Made by a program: the position numbers and the translations under genes. From assembly GCF_000614145.1 (NCBI RefSeq), contig NZ_BAKK01000037.1, positions 1-40,477 of the forward strand: a stretch of DNA of 40,477 nt, in the 5' to 3' direction. The notes beneath the pieces were generated by a model. That model was not told where the DNA came from. It ran no database searches and saw only the letters and a list, made by a program, of their open reading frames with translations. Each line of letters opens with the position of its first letter. Within the stretch, counting starts at the first letter, position 1. This DNA comes from Bacteroides faecichinchillae JCM 17102 (GTDB taxonomy: Bacteria; Bacteroidota; Bacteroidia; Bacteroidales; Bacteroidaceae). Shown one piece after another: positions 16,430 through 25,245 of the stretch.

Positions 16430-17650
16430 ATGTATATGGAACAACAGGTTATCCCATCGGATTATACACAATATGCAGAGGCAGTAGAGATAATCAAACA
16501 TGCCATCGAACGCTGCCGGTATAGAAGTGCGGCTGCGGTCAACAAAGAAACTCTCTCGTTGTATTTTGGAGTGGGGAAATTCGTGTCTGAAAATTCCCGC
16601 ATCGGCTGTTGGGGTACTAAAGCATTGCCTACCATATCAAAGCTCCTTCAACGGGAGTTGCCCGGTCTGCACGGCTTTTCTGAATCGGGGTTGAAACGGA
16701 TGCGCTCATTCTATGAGGAATGGAGGACGTTTTTAATTCGTCCAACAGTGTTGGGCGAATTGGAAAACCATTCGTCGGAAAAGGGTACGGCTTTAATTCA
16801 TCCAACAGCGTTGGGCGAATTGGATATTGACGAGCATCTACTGCTGCAACTTATCGGGCAACCGGTCAATACCGAATTTACCTGGGACGATTTTGTCAAG
16901 ATCAGCTTTTCACATCATATTGAAATCCTGACTCGTTCAAAAGACATCGCGGAACGGTTGTTCTATATCCATTGTGCCGCTCAAAATGCGTGGTCGCTAT
17001 CCTCTCTCAAAAATTACTTGAAAGAAGACATCTATTCAAATCGCGGATCTTTGCCGAGCAACTTCCTTCAAGTGCTGCCCGAAGCCATTTATGCCGTAAA
17101 AGCGATATTGGCGTTCAAGGATGAGTATATGCTCGAAATGGTTAATCTGGAGAATGTGGGAGAACGCGAACAGGACTGGAACGAAAAGGTCATCGAAAAC
17201 CAAATCGTAACCAATATCAAGCAGTTCATTCTCCGTTTTGGAAACGACTTCACTTTTATCGACAGTCAGCATCGCCTGATAGTTGCCGGAGAAGAAATGT
17301 TTGCTGACCTTGTATTCTTCAACAGAGAACTGAATGCCAGCGTAATCGTGGAGTTGAAACGGGGCAAGTTCCGCCCGAATTATCTCGGACAGCTTAGCGG
17401 CTACCTGACGGTGTATGACATGACCGACAAGAAACCGCACGAGAACCCTTCAATCGGTATTGTCCTATGCCAGGATGCCAACCGCAAGTTTGTCGAAATC
17501 ATGGTGCGCGACTATGATAAGCCTATGGGCGTGGCGACATACCGCACAGCCCAAGAAATGCCGGAGAATCTGCGCAAGACTCTACCGGACATCGACAAAT
17601 TACAAAATCTGCTATCGGAAAACGATTCCAAATCGGAAACTGTCAGATAA
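16430..17650 (+). CDS. DUF1016 (YhcG-type) PD-(D/E)xK nuclease-like protein
   Basis: A 406-residue protein of two domains. The N-terminal DUF1016 domain (about residues 10-180) carries LSLYFGVGKFVSE and the GFSESGLKRMRSFYEEW block. The C-terminal nuclease-fold domain (about 230-385) carries the PD-(D/E)xK residues D in ADLVFF and E/K in VELKRGKF. Relatives are found beside restriction systems and in mobile elements and are proposed to act on DNA; the exact target is unknown. The linker near residue 105-130 contains a 20-residue tandem repeat. It lies as a separate unit between the maintenance module and the tra operon, next to a truncated regulator, so it was probably acquired as accessory cargo. 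All nuclease residues are present. Confidence 0.88.
   Translation: MYMEQQVIPSDYTQYAEAVEIIKHAIERCRYRSAAAVNKETLSLYFGVGKFVSENSRIGCWGTKALPTISKLLQRELPGLHGFSESGLKRMRSFYEEWRTFLIRPTVLGELENHSSEKGTALIHPTALGELDIDEHLLLQLIGQPVNTEFTWDDFVKISFSHHIEILTRSKDIAERLFYIHCAAQNAWSLSSLKNYLKEDIYSNRGSLPSNFLQVLPEAIYAVKAILAFKDEYMLEMVNLENVGEREQDWNEKVIENQIVTNIKQFILRFGNDFTFIDSQHRLIVAGEEMFADLVFFNRELNASVIVELKRGKFRPNYLGQLSGYLTVYDMTDKKPHENPSIGIVLCQDANRKFVEIMVRDYDKPMGVATYRTAQEMPENLRKTLPDIDKLQNLLSENDSKSETVR
16732..16824 (+). repeat. 60-base tandem duplication inside the DUF1016 gene
   Basis: The 33 bases at 16732-16764 recur at 16792-16824 with two differences, exactly 60 bases apart. In protein this is LIRPTVLGELE and LIHPTALGELD, 20 residues apart, in the linker between the two domains. 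The exact multiple of three keeps the frame. Confidence 0.85.
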
Positions 17651-17714
17651 TTCATTTACGTCCGTAAAACCGGCTTTATGCCCACAAGATTTTGGGTAAC
17701 TGAAATTGAATATA

Positions 17715-17754
17715 AAAATCCCTGCAATAATTTCGTGATTATTGCAGGGATTTT
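17715..17754. terminator. Bidirectional terminator between DUF1016 and coupling-protein genes
   Basis: AAAATCCCTGCAATAAT (17715-17731) and its exact complement (17738-17754) form a 17-base stem around TTCGTG. A-run on the left and T-run on the right serve both strands. It lies between the convergent stops at 17650 and 17758. Confidence 0.85.
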
Positions 17755-17757
17755 GAT

Positions 17758-19944
17758 TTATTTCGCCCCACGCTTGTTCAGTACATCCGTTATCATGTCT
17801 TTTACATCCTGTCCGACTTGTATGAAATTTTTATACAAGATGCGTTCCCGTTCCTCCCTCGACTTAAAGGTGTAGAACTTCGGTAGCGGTACATAGGCCG
17901 CTTCCTCCGCTTTTATCTCCTTCATATCGAAATCCGTCTTGCAGAAGAACTTTGTAGTCTTGAACTCTTCCGATTCCTGAATGTTCATCGAGCCTCCTGT
18001 ACCGGTTTTCGTCTTCACGAAATCCCTGGCCGTCTGTCCGCAAATCCATCCCGTCGCCATATCCGAAATTTTCGAGGCGGGTACAAGGCTGTCCATATTC
18101 TCATTGAGATTGATGCTCGTCTTATCCCGGTCGATGGTCACGCCCTTTTTGACCTGTACTACCTTGCCGAAAATGTCATTCGACAACCATTCCAGTGTCT
18201 CTTTTGCGCGAGCTGAACCGCTTACCACGTTGCCCACTGTCGTGATGATTTTTTGCATTCCCACTTTTCCGTAGTCAGCCTCCAACTGCGGCAACTCCTG
18301 AAAACCCAGCGTTACGCTTACCTTGTTGCTTCTCGCCGTACCTATCAGTCGGTCTATCTTGTGGAAATACAGTGTCGGCAGCTCATCCACGATGATGCTG
18401 ACCGGAATATTCTTCCCCTGCCCGGTGTTCACACGGGTAACGAGACGGTTCAATATCAGAGCGTTCAACGCTCCGATGATACTTTCCATTTCCGGATCGT
18501 TGGCTATCAGCAGATAACTGGGTGACTTGGGGTCACTAACTTTCAGGTCGAAGTCGTCCCCATCCTTGTGGAATATCCAGTAGGATTCCTTGGTGGCCAA
18601 ACGGCTGGTATAGACACGCAGCGTACCAATCATACCCTCTAATTGTTCCATTGCCTTGTTCTTGAAGGCCGTCTGGAACGGGCCGAGCAACGGCGCGACC
18701 TCGTTGTCCGTCTCCAGTACCTCAAAAATAGTCTGGTAGCTCTCATTGAGAAATGAAAGGATATGCGGCATATCCGAGTATTTTCCCAGCCAATAGGCAG
18801 GTTCCACGATGCTGCCACCCTCACGGTCACGAACGACACCCGTCGGCTTCCAGAACTTCGTCTGCGGATCTTGCCGTTTCTCCGCATATAGTTTCTTTCC
18901 GTTTGCATCGTAGGGTTCCCGCTCGTAGTTCACGAAAAAGTAGATACAGGCGGCAAGAAAGTTCACGGCAGAAGTCTGAAAGAACTGGTCACTGCCTCCG
19001 CCTCCCTCTTTCTTGCCTTTCTGCAGGGATTCCAACAGGGTTTCCGCCGTTTCGCTCGCCGCCGCAAGATTATTGATGTACTTTGCCTGAATGGGGTTCA
19101 CCCGTTTGCTGTACTCCACATCCACGAAGTTGATGATGTTGAACTTGCACCCTTTGGGCAGTTTTCCGAGCTTCTGGTTTTTCTTGTAATGATAGTAAAG
19201 TTTAGTGGCAAGTGTCGGAAATTTGTAGTCATAGACCACCATCGCAAAGCCCTTGGCACTATGTTGGCGGATGAACGGTTCTATGATGCTGAACGTCTTA
19301 CCGCTGCCCGGAGTTCCGACTACCCATGTTCCTCTGAAACAGTTGCTTATCGACACCCATCCCTTGCGAAATTTACCTTTGTAATAGTACCGCATCGGTA
19401 TATTCACGCTATACTGGTTCTCAACCTTCTCTTCGCTCTGCTCGAAACTTTCATTCTCAAAGTTGAACCGGTCTTTACCCAGTCCCTCCTTGATGAACTT
19501 CGAGATGTTATCCAGTGCGATATGTACCAATATCACACCGACAAGCGTGGTCGCCATGTAGAAGATGATATTTAGTGGCAACGTGTAGAGCCTCGTTTCC
19601 ATCGGATGATGGTACAACCACACGGAGAACACAATCAGGAACAGTCCGCTGATTAGCGGATATAACACCTGTCTCCGGGCATCGAACTCCAGATGCTTCT
19701 TGTTCCTCGTACCGATACAGGTGATGCAGATAAGCAGGAACGTCGCAATCTTGCTGTACACAAGATTACCGTCATTGTAAATCATCCACTGCTTGATGCG
19801 CCCGTGAATATCAATCAGTATGCCACCCCAGTGGTCGAGCATGGCAGGGTCGATGGCATACTCGAAGAACTCCATCAGCACGGAGATATAGATGACCGCA
19901 CGGAATATCTTGTAGAACCCTTGTAATTCTTTGCTCTCTTCCAT
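17758..19944 (-). CDS. mobC: VirD4-type coupling protein (MobC/TraG coupling ATPase)
   Basis: A 728-residue membrane ATPase that brings the relaxase-DNA complex to the type IV secretion channel. Membrane segments are near residues 12-30, 65-80, 90-110 and 128-150. Walker A (GTPGSGKTF) is near residue 211 and Walker B (SIIVDELPTLYF) near 516. The late motifs include GFQELPQLEADYG and FLSND-like regions of the VirD4 family. It is the last gene of the tra operon, 3 bases after the coiled-coil gene. In related elements mobA/mobB relaxase genes usually lie next to this gene; here they are missing and a terminator, nuclease gene and regulator fragment follow. The gene appears intact. Confidence 0.93.
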   Translation of the reverse strand: MEESKELQGFYKIFRAVIYISVLMEFFEYAIDPAMLDHWGGILIDIHGRIKQWMIYNDGNLVYSKIATFLLICITCIGTRNKKHLEFDARRQVLYPLISGLFLIVFSVWLYHHPMETRLYTLPLNIIFYMATTLVGVILVHIALDNISKFIKEGLGKDRFNFENESFEQSEEKVENQYSVNIPMRYYYKGKFRKGWVSISNCFRGTWVVGTPGSGKTFSIIEPFIRQHSAKGFAMVVYDYKFPTLATKLYYHYKKNQKLGKLPKGCKFNIINFVDVEYSKRVNPIQAKYINNLAAASETAETLLESLQKGKKEGGGGSDQFFQTSAVNFLAACIYFFVNYEREPYDANGKKLYAEKRQDPQTKFWKPTGVVRDREGGSIVEPAYWLGKYSDMPHILSFLNESYQTIFEVLETDNEVAPLLGPFQTAFKNKAMEQLEGMIGTLRVYTSRLATKESYWIFHKDGDDFDLKVSDPKSPSYLLIANDPEMESIIGALNALILNRLVTRVNTGQGKNIPVSIIVDELPTLYFHKIDRLIGTARSNKVSVTLGFQELPQLEADYGKVGMQKIITTVGNVVSGSARAKETLEWLSNDIFGKVVQVKKGVTIDRDKTSINLNENMDSLVPASKISDMATGWICGQTARDFVKTKTGTGGSMNIQESEEFKTTKFFCKTDFDMKEIKAEEAAYVPLPKFYTFKSREERERILYKNFIQVGQDVKDMITDVLNKRGAK

Positions 19945-19947
19945 GAA

Positions 19948-20694
19948 TCAATCCGTTGTTAATTCTTGTTTCCGACGATACCAACGGTCGTTGATTCGTA
20001 TGACATCCATACCGAACCACACACCGTTTTCGTTCAGTTTCGTCTTTATTCTTTCAAGTGCTACCGGTCCTAAACCCCAGATTTCCATGAGATATTCCTC
20101 GTTGAGCTGAATCAGGTCGCCGACATACAATATCCCATGAGATTCGAGTTTGCTTCTGACTATAGGCGTCATTTTCATGCTGAATATCGGCTGTGAGAGA
20201 TAATGCACCTCTTCTGCCTGAATGTTGTCCAAGGCTATCTCAAGCCCTTCTTTGACTCTCTGGACAGAATTGATGTATTCTTCCTGCTGTTGGATTTTAA
20301 TTTCCTGTTGCTGTATCTCATCACGCAATTCAGAAGCCTTCCTTAAAAGTTCGGCATTGCTTCGCTTCAATTCGTCATTAACATCCGTCATCGACCGGTT
20401 GTTTAACTCAAGTTCCTTGCGTTTGCCGTTCAACTCCTTGACAACTTCCTCCAATTTGGCAATCTGGCATCTCAGAGCCGAACCTTTCCCATTGTCTGCC
20501 GCCATGTTATCCAAAAGGTAGCTGAAGCGTTGAATCAGATAATCAATGTCCTTTTTATCAGACGCAACAGAATCGGCGAGCTTTTTCAGTTTTTGCCGAG
20601 GTGATTCATCTTTGATGGGATAGTATATGAGGAAAGCCCCCAATACCATCAATACTATACAGAAAAGCATATCTATATTCATATCGTTGCACAT
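19948..20694 (-). CDS. Membrane-anchored coiled-coil protein with RNA polymerase alpha-CTD-like tail
   Basis: A 248-residue protein with one N-terminal membrane segment (about residues 8-25). A long Lys/Glu/Gln-rich coiled coil runs from about 30 to 165. The C-terminal helix-hairpin-helix region is at about 175-230 (KLESHGILYVGDLIQ...WGLGPVALERIKTKL). That pattern matches the DNA-binding C-terminal domain of RNA polymerase alpha subunits. I cannot say whether it binds DNA or protein here. It sits between the lipoprotein and the coupling protein with 3 bases to the latter, so a role at the coupling-channel interface is plausible (inference). The start could be the Met at 20682 (MNIDMLF). Confidence 0.75.
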   Translation of the reverse strand: MCNDMNIDMLFCIVLMVLGAFLIYYPIKDESPRQKLKKLADSVASDKKDIDYLIQRFSYLLDNMAADNGKGSALRCQIAKLEEVVKELNGKRKELELNNRSMTDVNDELKRSNAELLRKASELRDEIQQQEIKIQQQEEYINSVQRVKEGLEIALDNIQAEEVHYLSQPIFSMKMTPIVRSKLESHGILYVGDLIQLNEEYLMEIWGLGPVALERIKTKLNENGVWFGMDVIRINDRWYRRKQELTTD

Positions 20695-20695
20695 T

Positions 20696-21352
20696 TTATT
20701 TGTTCATGGTAATTATAGGCCGCAGCTTATGCGCCTGTGTCTTAGGTGTCTCCTGCATCGCGCCGCTTCCTGTCGAGTAAAGCCACGCTTTCGCCGTCTC
20801 TTGTCCGGACACTTCCGTCGATGTCCAGTACCAGCAATCGTATTCATCCAACGGCAACGGATGACCGCCGCACCGTTCAATGACAGGATTGACGGTTTCC
20901 CGGACAGCATACAGCAACCGCATCTGTGCTACCGACGGGATATAGGCACTCTGTCCGTACCGCCACAGGTCAAAGACCGCTTCCGCCATAGGCGAAGCCG
21001 TCTCCCTTGTGTCGTACAGCGCAAAGGTGTTCATGTTCCCGTCCAATGCCCCGATGTCGGCCGACGTCCCTTGTGCGACACCGAGGCTGTCGGCGAATGC
21101 CGCCGGAGCAATGTCCCACAGGTAAACCGCATAGCCGTTCCCTTCCGTTCCTTCACGGCGTTCGGTATCAAAGACAACCGCTATTGCCCGCTTCCCCGAT
21201 TGTTCATACTGCGCATAGGACAATGCCGTGCCGTCCTCGCAGAGAATATGCCCCGGACGTACCGCCGTATCGGGTACGTCGATATGGGCGTCACAGGCAG
21301 CGCACAATACCGCCGCCACTACCATTGCAATCCATTGAATCTTTCGTATCAT
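20696..21352 (-). CDS. Lipoprotein with a DUF1566/Lcl-like domain
   Basis: A 218-residue lipoprotein: signal segment to about residue 19 followed by the lipobox C at residue 20 (VLCAACDAH, so Cys at the AAC junction). The C-terminal two thirds have the C-type-lectin-like pattern of DUF1566: IPSVAQMRLLYAV, WYWTSTEVSG and HKLRPI. Family members are surface or periplasmic adhesion-like proteins. It is in the tra operon, 26 bases after traO and 1 base before the coiled-coil gene, so it probably acts at the cell surface during mating. It was not recognised as one of the lettered Tra proteins. Confidence 0.75.
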   Translation of the reverse strand: MIRKIQWIAMVVAAVLCAACDAHIDVPDTAVRPGHILCEDGTALSYAQYEQSGKRAIAVVFDTERREGTEGNGYAVYLWDIAPAAFADSLGVAQGTSADIGALDGNMNTFALYDTRETASPMAEAVFDLWRYGQSAYIPSVAQMRLLYAVRETVNPVIERCGGHPLPLDEYDCWYWTSTEVSGQETAKAWLYSTGSGAMQETPKTQAHKLRPIITMNK

Positions 21353-21378
21353 GTCATTTTCGTTTTTTTGTTTTTCCT

Positions 21379-21903
21379 TTATTTTATCGGCAGTTTTACA
21401 CCCAGCACGATACCTGTCCGCAGCAAATCCGCCCCTTTTATCATCATGTCACTCTTGACCTGCCAGTACAGCGTCCATCCCGACCGCAGCTCATAATTGT
21501 GCTCGTAACCCACATGGATTCCGGCAAGAAACTTGTTCGTGTCGCTCCCTGCCGAAGCTCCGATACGCAAGTTGCCGTAATGGTTGCGTCCACGCACCAC
21601 ACAAGGTTTGTACGCCACACCGAAACCATAAGTGCGGTAGTTGCGCCAGAAGGATTCCGGACAAATATGACCGCAAGATTTACATTCCGTCCATTTCAGA
21701 TAGCCGTTGGCGAAGAACTCCCACGCATGACGGTAGTTCATTTCATGCTCGTAAGCAAGCGTTACGTCCATGCCGTTCTCATACAGCAATCCCACGCCGA
21801 GCGAGAGGCGGCCGCCGTTGCGTTGCGCATGGGCATTGGTGGCAAACCCTATGCAGACAAGCATCAGTAACAAAACTGTTTTCAACGTCTTTTTCATCGT
21901 CAT
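21379..21903 (-). CDS. traO: Conjugative transposon protein TraO
   Basis: A 174-residue exported protein with a signal peptide (cleavage after AHA near residue 26) and alternating short strands with aromatic ends (LGVGLLYENGMDVTLAYEHEMN, FGVAYKPCV), as in small outer-membrane barrels. TraO belongs to the conserved outer-membrane part of Bacteroidales transfer systems. The start overlaps the traN stop as ATGA; a second Met at 21897 is an alternative. Two cysteine pairs (CKSCGHIC) are seen. Confidence 0.85.
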   Translation of the reverse strand: MTMKKTLKTVLLLMLVCIGFATNAHAQRNGGRLSLGVGLLYENGMDVTLAYEHEMNYRHAWEFFANGYLKWTECKSCGHICPESFWRNYRTYGFGVAYKPCVVRGRNHYGNLRIGASAGSDTNKFLAGIHVGYEHNYELRSGWTLYWQVKSDMMIKGADLLRTGIVLGVKLPIK

Positions 21904-22751
21904 TCCTCCTCCAATAAAGCGGTGTTAAATGAATCGGCCGACAGCACATCCTCGTAGTCGATGTTCAGGCTGATATTGCGCCCGCTGATTTGTTGTTCCG
22001 TCATTTCGATAGTCAGCAGCTTGTCGTTCGGAAAGGTCATCTTTTTCACGACAATCACGTTCCGGTAGCCGTGCTTGAACGTCTTGCCGTGTTCCAATAC
22101 CAGGGCAGGAGTCAGCTCGATGGTCTGCGCGTTAGTTGCCTTCGAAAGTTTCTTGTCCGACAGTTTCACCCGTATCTCGTCGATGTCGAAACGGATGTTC
22201 GTTTTGTTCTCGATGGAAAAGTCGATGAAGAAGTAGTCGCCCACCGAGTAAATATTGTTCAGGCGCATCACCATTCGGTGCGCCTTGGTCGCCACGTTGC
22301 GGATTTTCGCGGGCGAGTTCCACACCCGTCTTGCAAAACGCACCATGTCGGCTGTGGACATCGAGACCGTAGGATTGTTGTAGGCATCCCGTTCCTGTAG
22401 CTGAATTTCCTTGTCTGCCACCGCCTCGCTTATCCGCGTGGTGTAGATGAGTGCATACTGCGTGCGATAGCGTTCCGTTACGATGGTGACGATGGCCAGC
22501 ACTTCACCGTCCTCGTGTCCCGTCTCTTTGGGCTTTAACCGGATGATGTTCTCAATGGGTTGGTCGCCCGCCACCTTGTCTGTGGAAATATCCACGAAGC
22601 GGACCGGTTCCGAGGCTGTGATGACGGTCGTTACCTGTTCATTGACAGTCAGCCGTTCCATCTCTTCGTATGTACGCTGAGCCTGTGCGTTCCGTGTGGC
22701 AAAAAGTCCTGCCGCCAGAAGAAATGCAGTTATAATTATTTTCTTGTTCAT
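21900..22751 (-). CDS. traN: Conjugative transposon protein TraN (DUF4138)
   Basis: A 283-residue exported protein, signal peptide to about residue 24 (ARNAQAQR), then the DUF4138 domain: a beta-rich region with the block VRFVDISTDKVAGDQ and the later MRLNNIYSVGDYFFIDFSIENKTNI. It corresponds in role to VirB9-like outer-membrane components that join TraM (VirB10-like). It lies downstream of the inserted methyltransferase gene with a 28-base gap and overlaps traO. Length is close to the family norm of about 300. Confidence 0.9.
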   Translation of the reverse strand: MNKKIIITAFLLAAGLFATRNAQAQRTYEEMERLTVNEQVTTVITASEPVRFVDISTDKVAGDQPIENIIRLKPKETGHEDGEVLAIVTIVTERYRTQYALIYTTRISEAVADKEIQLQERDAYNNPTVSMSTADMVRFARRVWNSPAKIRNVATKAHRMVMRLNNIYSVGDYFFIDFSIENKTNIRFDIDEIRVKLSDKKLSKATNAQTIELTPALVLEHGKTFKHGYRNVIVVKKMTFPNDKLLTIEMTEQQISGRNISLNIDYEDVLSADSFNTALLEEE

Positions 22752-22779
22752 ATCGTTTCTGTTGATATTTTTTATTTTT

Positions 22780-23582
22780 TTATTTCTTTATTTCCCTTAT
22801 TTCGCTTTCTTTAATCCCATGACCACGTTCCAGTTCCTCCCGAATCCGTCGTCCGGCAATTTCGCAATACGTCGGTTCAATCTCGAATCCGATGTAATGC
22901 CGTCCCGTGCGGATGGCGGCAATGGCGGTCGTACCCGAACCGATGCAGTTGTCCAGCACCACATCGCCCTCGTTGGTATAGGTGCGCATCAGGTACTCTA
23001 TCAAGGCTACCGGCTTCTGTGTCGGATGATAGAATGCTCCTGTCTTGTGTTCCTTGGGTATGGAAATGACAGAGGTCGGGTACTTGTCTTCGGCAACACG
23101 CACCGGAGCCAGTTTCATTTCACCGTAACAGCGGTTCGTGAAACCGTCCGTCTTGCGCCGTCCATGATTTTTCCGTTCCGGTGGACACGGCATCATCTGA
23201 GGATGATATACCGGCTGACGGTCGTAGAACACGATGATGTCCTCATGCTGGCGTAGCGGCATCCGGTTGGCATTCAGGTGACCCGTTACCCGGTCTTTCC
23301 GCCACACGAGGTTATACCGCCACATCCGGGGTTGCGAGAGCATGAGCCGCGCCGAGAAGATGCCCTGCGCAAAGAGGATAACGGGGCTTCCCGCTTGGTG
23401 ATCCTGCGGTACTGTTCCCACAACGCTTCGAGCGGTATCTGCCTGTCCCAGTGTACCGCCTTGTTGCTACGGTTCAACACGCCGTAAGGCAAATCCGCTA
23501 TCACGGCATCGACACTGCCGTTCGCCATGAGCTTCATGCCCTCGATACAGTCCATATTATATATGTTGTCAATCTCTATCAT
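22780..23582 (-). CDS. Orphan beta-class DNA methyltransferase inside the tra operon, frameshifted as given
   Basis: Restoring one base gives 267 residues. Motif IV reads ADLPYG near residue 30 and motif I reads DNCIGSGTTAIAA near residue 220. The order IV before I marks the beta class (adenine-N6 or cytosine-N4); the substrate cannot be told from sequence. The break is in the C-run at 23390-23392, where a G is missing from the coding strand: the frame ends as REAPL, and the next continues as GSPVILFAQG. No restriction enzyme gene adjoins. The insertion between traM and traN suggests it travels as part of the transfer module, perhaps to hide the element from restriction. Confidence 0.85.
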
Positions 23583-23593
23583 GGCTTCCGTTT

Positions 23594-24745
23594 TTACTGT
23601 TTCTCACGTCCGTTCACCAGATAGACGAAAGTGCCGTATTTCAGCTTTACCTTATTTTTTTTGATAGCTTTGCCGATGGCATTGCTCGTTTTCTGGTAGG
23701 CATTCGTAGCGGCTTGCATTCCCCATTGCGAGAGACTGTTGCCGTAACTGCCGGTATTCATGTTCAGATTCCCCGACACCGCACCGCTTGCCACATCCTT
23801 GCTCGTTTCCCGGAACTGGCTGTTCGGTACATAAAGCCCCTCCATGCCGTCCGTGTCGTAAAGGGACAGGCTGACCTTCACCAGTTCGTCCTCGATGAGA
23901 ATGCTGGTGATGTTCCCCTTCACACGCCCCGACGAGAAGCCGCTCATGGTGGCATACAGATACGACCCTCGTTTGACCACGCACTCGTTGATCTCCACGT
24001 CGTCGAGCAGACGCAACCGCACACGCGAGCCGTCCACCGCTTTGATGTCCTCGTCGATAATGGCCTTTATCAGTTTCGGTTCACGGGCATTGACCGCAAG
24101 CGTATTGAAGTAATCCGAAGCCGTCTTTACCTTGCGTACCACTTCGCTGGGCGGTTCGTTCTCTGACGGGGCTTTTACCGAACGGCTCTCTTCCTCTATT
24201 TTTCCCTTAACCTCTATGGTTGCCGTCGGGGGTTGCGCCGATGCGGTACTGTCCGTATCGGTCGCCGGTAATACCTCATTGCGTCCTCTCAACCTTGCTT
24301 CGGCAAGGGCTTTCTCCAGTTCCGCGAGAGCTTCTTGCTCGCGCGTCTTGGCATCGGCAATTTGCGCTGCCGCAGCCTTTTCCTGCTGTTGCTCATCGAG
24401 CAGGGCGATGTCGTCCACCGTGTATTGCGATTCATATTCTTCCTTGTTGTCATCGGGTTCATCTCGTTCTATGTTATCCACTGCGGAGTAATCCTGTATC
24501 TTACCCCATGATTTGGCCATGTTCTCGTACTTGCTGCCTATGCCGTCACCGCCTTTAAGCCGGGCATCCGGCAAATCGGGGTTCAAAAACTCCGTTGTCT
24601 GCAGCGTCTTGTCCGGAATCTCCGCCGTTTCGGTCTGAAACAGGTCGAAGATGAAGTACGATGCAACCAGAAGCGGGATATACAGGACAGCCGGAAGCAT
24701 ATACTTCGGCTCCCTGAAATTGATTTTATCAAATATCTTCATCAT
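23594..24745 (-). CDS. traM: Conjugative transposon protein TraM (VirB10-like)
   Basis: About 383 residues from the start MMKIFDK at 24745 (the longer frame at 24781 runs back over the preceding stop at 24753). One membrane segment lies near residues 18-35 (YMLPAVLYIPLLVASYFIF). A disordered Gln/Ala/Glu-rich linker with a coiled-coil stretch follows to about residue 180. The C-terminal domain carries the TraM block: TLAVNAREPKLIKAIIDED, GSRVRLRLLDDV and YLYATMSGFSSGRV. VirB10-like proteins span from inner membrane to the outer-membrane core. It follows the Dam-like gene by 8 bases. Confidence 0.9.
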   Translation of the reverse strand: MMKIFDKINFREPKYMLPAVLYIPLLVASYFIFDLFQTETAEIPDKTLQTTEFLNPDLPDARLKGGDGIGSKYENMAKSWGKIQDYSAVDNIERDEPDDNKEEYESQYTVDDIALLDEQQQEKAAAAQIADAKTREQEALAELEKALAEARLRGRNEVLPATDTDSTASAQPPTATIEVKGKIEEESRSVKAPSENEPPSEVVRKVKTASDYFNTLAVNAREPKLIKAIIDEDIKAVDGSRVRLRLLDDVEINECVVKRGSYLYATMSGFSSGRVKGNITSILIEDELVKVSLSLYDTDGMEGLYVPNSQFRETSKDVASGAVSGNLNMNTGSYGNSLSQWGMQAATNAYQKTSNAIGKAIKKNKVKLKYGTFVYLVNGREKQ

Positions 24746-24752
24746 ACATCTT

Positions 24753-25235
24753 TTAATTGAGTTGTACATACTTGCCTTCAATGCTGCAGTTTTTCAGCAC
24801 TTCTGCGTTTTCCACTCCGAATGCGATCAGGATGCTGCCGCAACCGGGAGAATCGCCGCGTGTTCCGTCCGGGCGGTAAAACCGGATGCGGTGGCGCAGG
24901 AATTTCATGCCCGTCGCTTTCTCGAAAATGACGTCCTGAAACATTTTGGAATCGCAACGGTTGAACAACAGCGCGATGCCGTTGCCGTGTTCCGCCAACT
25001 TTCGGACAAACTGTTCGATAAGGGGACGCGAGTACGGAGGATTGAGCCATACACGCCCTTCCCATTTCAGGGACAATCCGTCCATGTCCCGGTCATACAT
25101 GACCTCGGCGGTCGGCCACAACGGACGGACAGGGGCGCAAGGGTCAAGGTCGAACCTGCCTAACGCTTTCAGCACCTCCTTCGGGGTGTACCATTCGTCC
25201 GACGAGCGGACTGATTTTTCAAATCGTGTATTCAT
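24753..25235 (-). CDS. Phage-type DNA N6-adenine methyltransferase (Dam family)
   Basis: A 160-residue adenine methyltransferase of the phage-type Dam family. Motifs are SDEWYTPKEVL and FDLDPCA (AdoMet region) and the catalytic WLNPPYS. The start at 25235 (MNTRFEK) was chosen because a purine-rich Shine-Dalgarno-like AAAGGAG lies just upstream, overlapping the TraL-like stop; the longer frame begins within the preceding gene. These enzymes are usually solitary in phages and mobile elements. It stands between the traL-like gene and traM, a second methyltransferase in one tra operon. Recognition sequence and function are unknown. Confidence 0.88.
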   Translation of the reverse strand: MNTRFEKSVRSSDEWYTPKEVLKALGRFDLDPCAPVRPLWPTAEVMYDRDMDGLSLKWEGRVWLNPPYSRPLIEQFVRKLAEHGNGIALLFNRCDSKMFQDVIFEKATGMKFLRHRIRFYRPDGTRGDSPGCGSILIAFGVENAEVLKNCSIEGKYVQLN

Positions 25236-25245
25236 AAGCACTCCT

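Noticed and set aside
20627..21496. Long open frame on the plus strand (289 codons)
   Set aside because: It is antisense to the lipoprotein and traO genes, has no start signal and the Arg/Pro/His-rich composition of a shadow frame.
22780..23421. Separate methyltransferase starting at 23421
   Set aside because: The catalytic motif IV lies in the other frame upstream; the two frames join by one base in a C-run.
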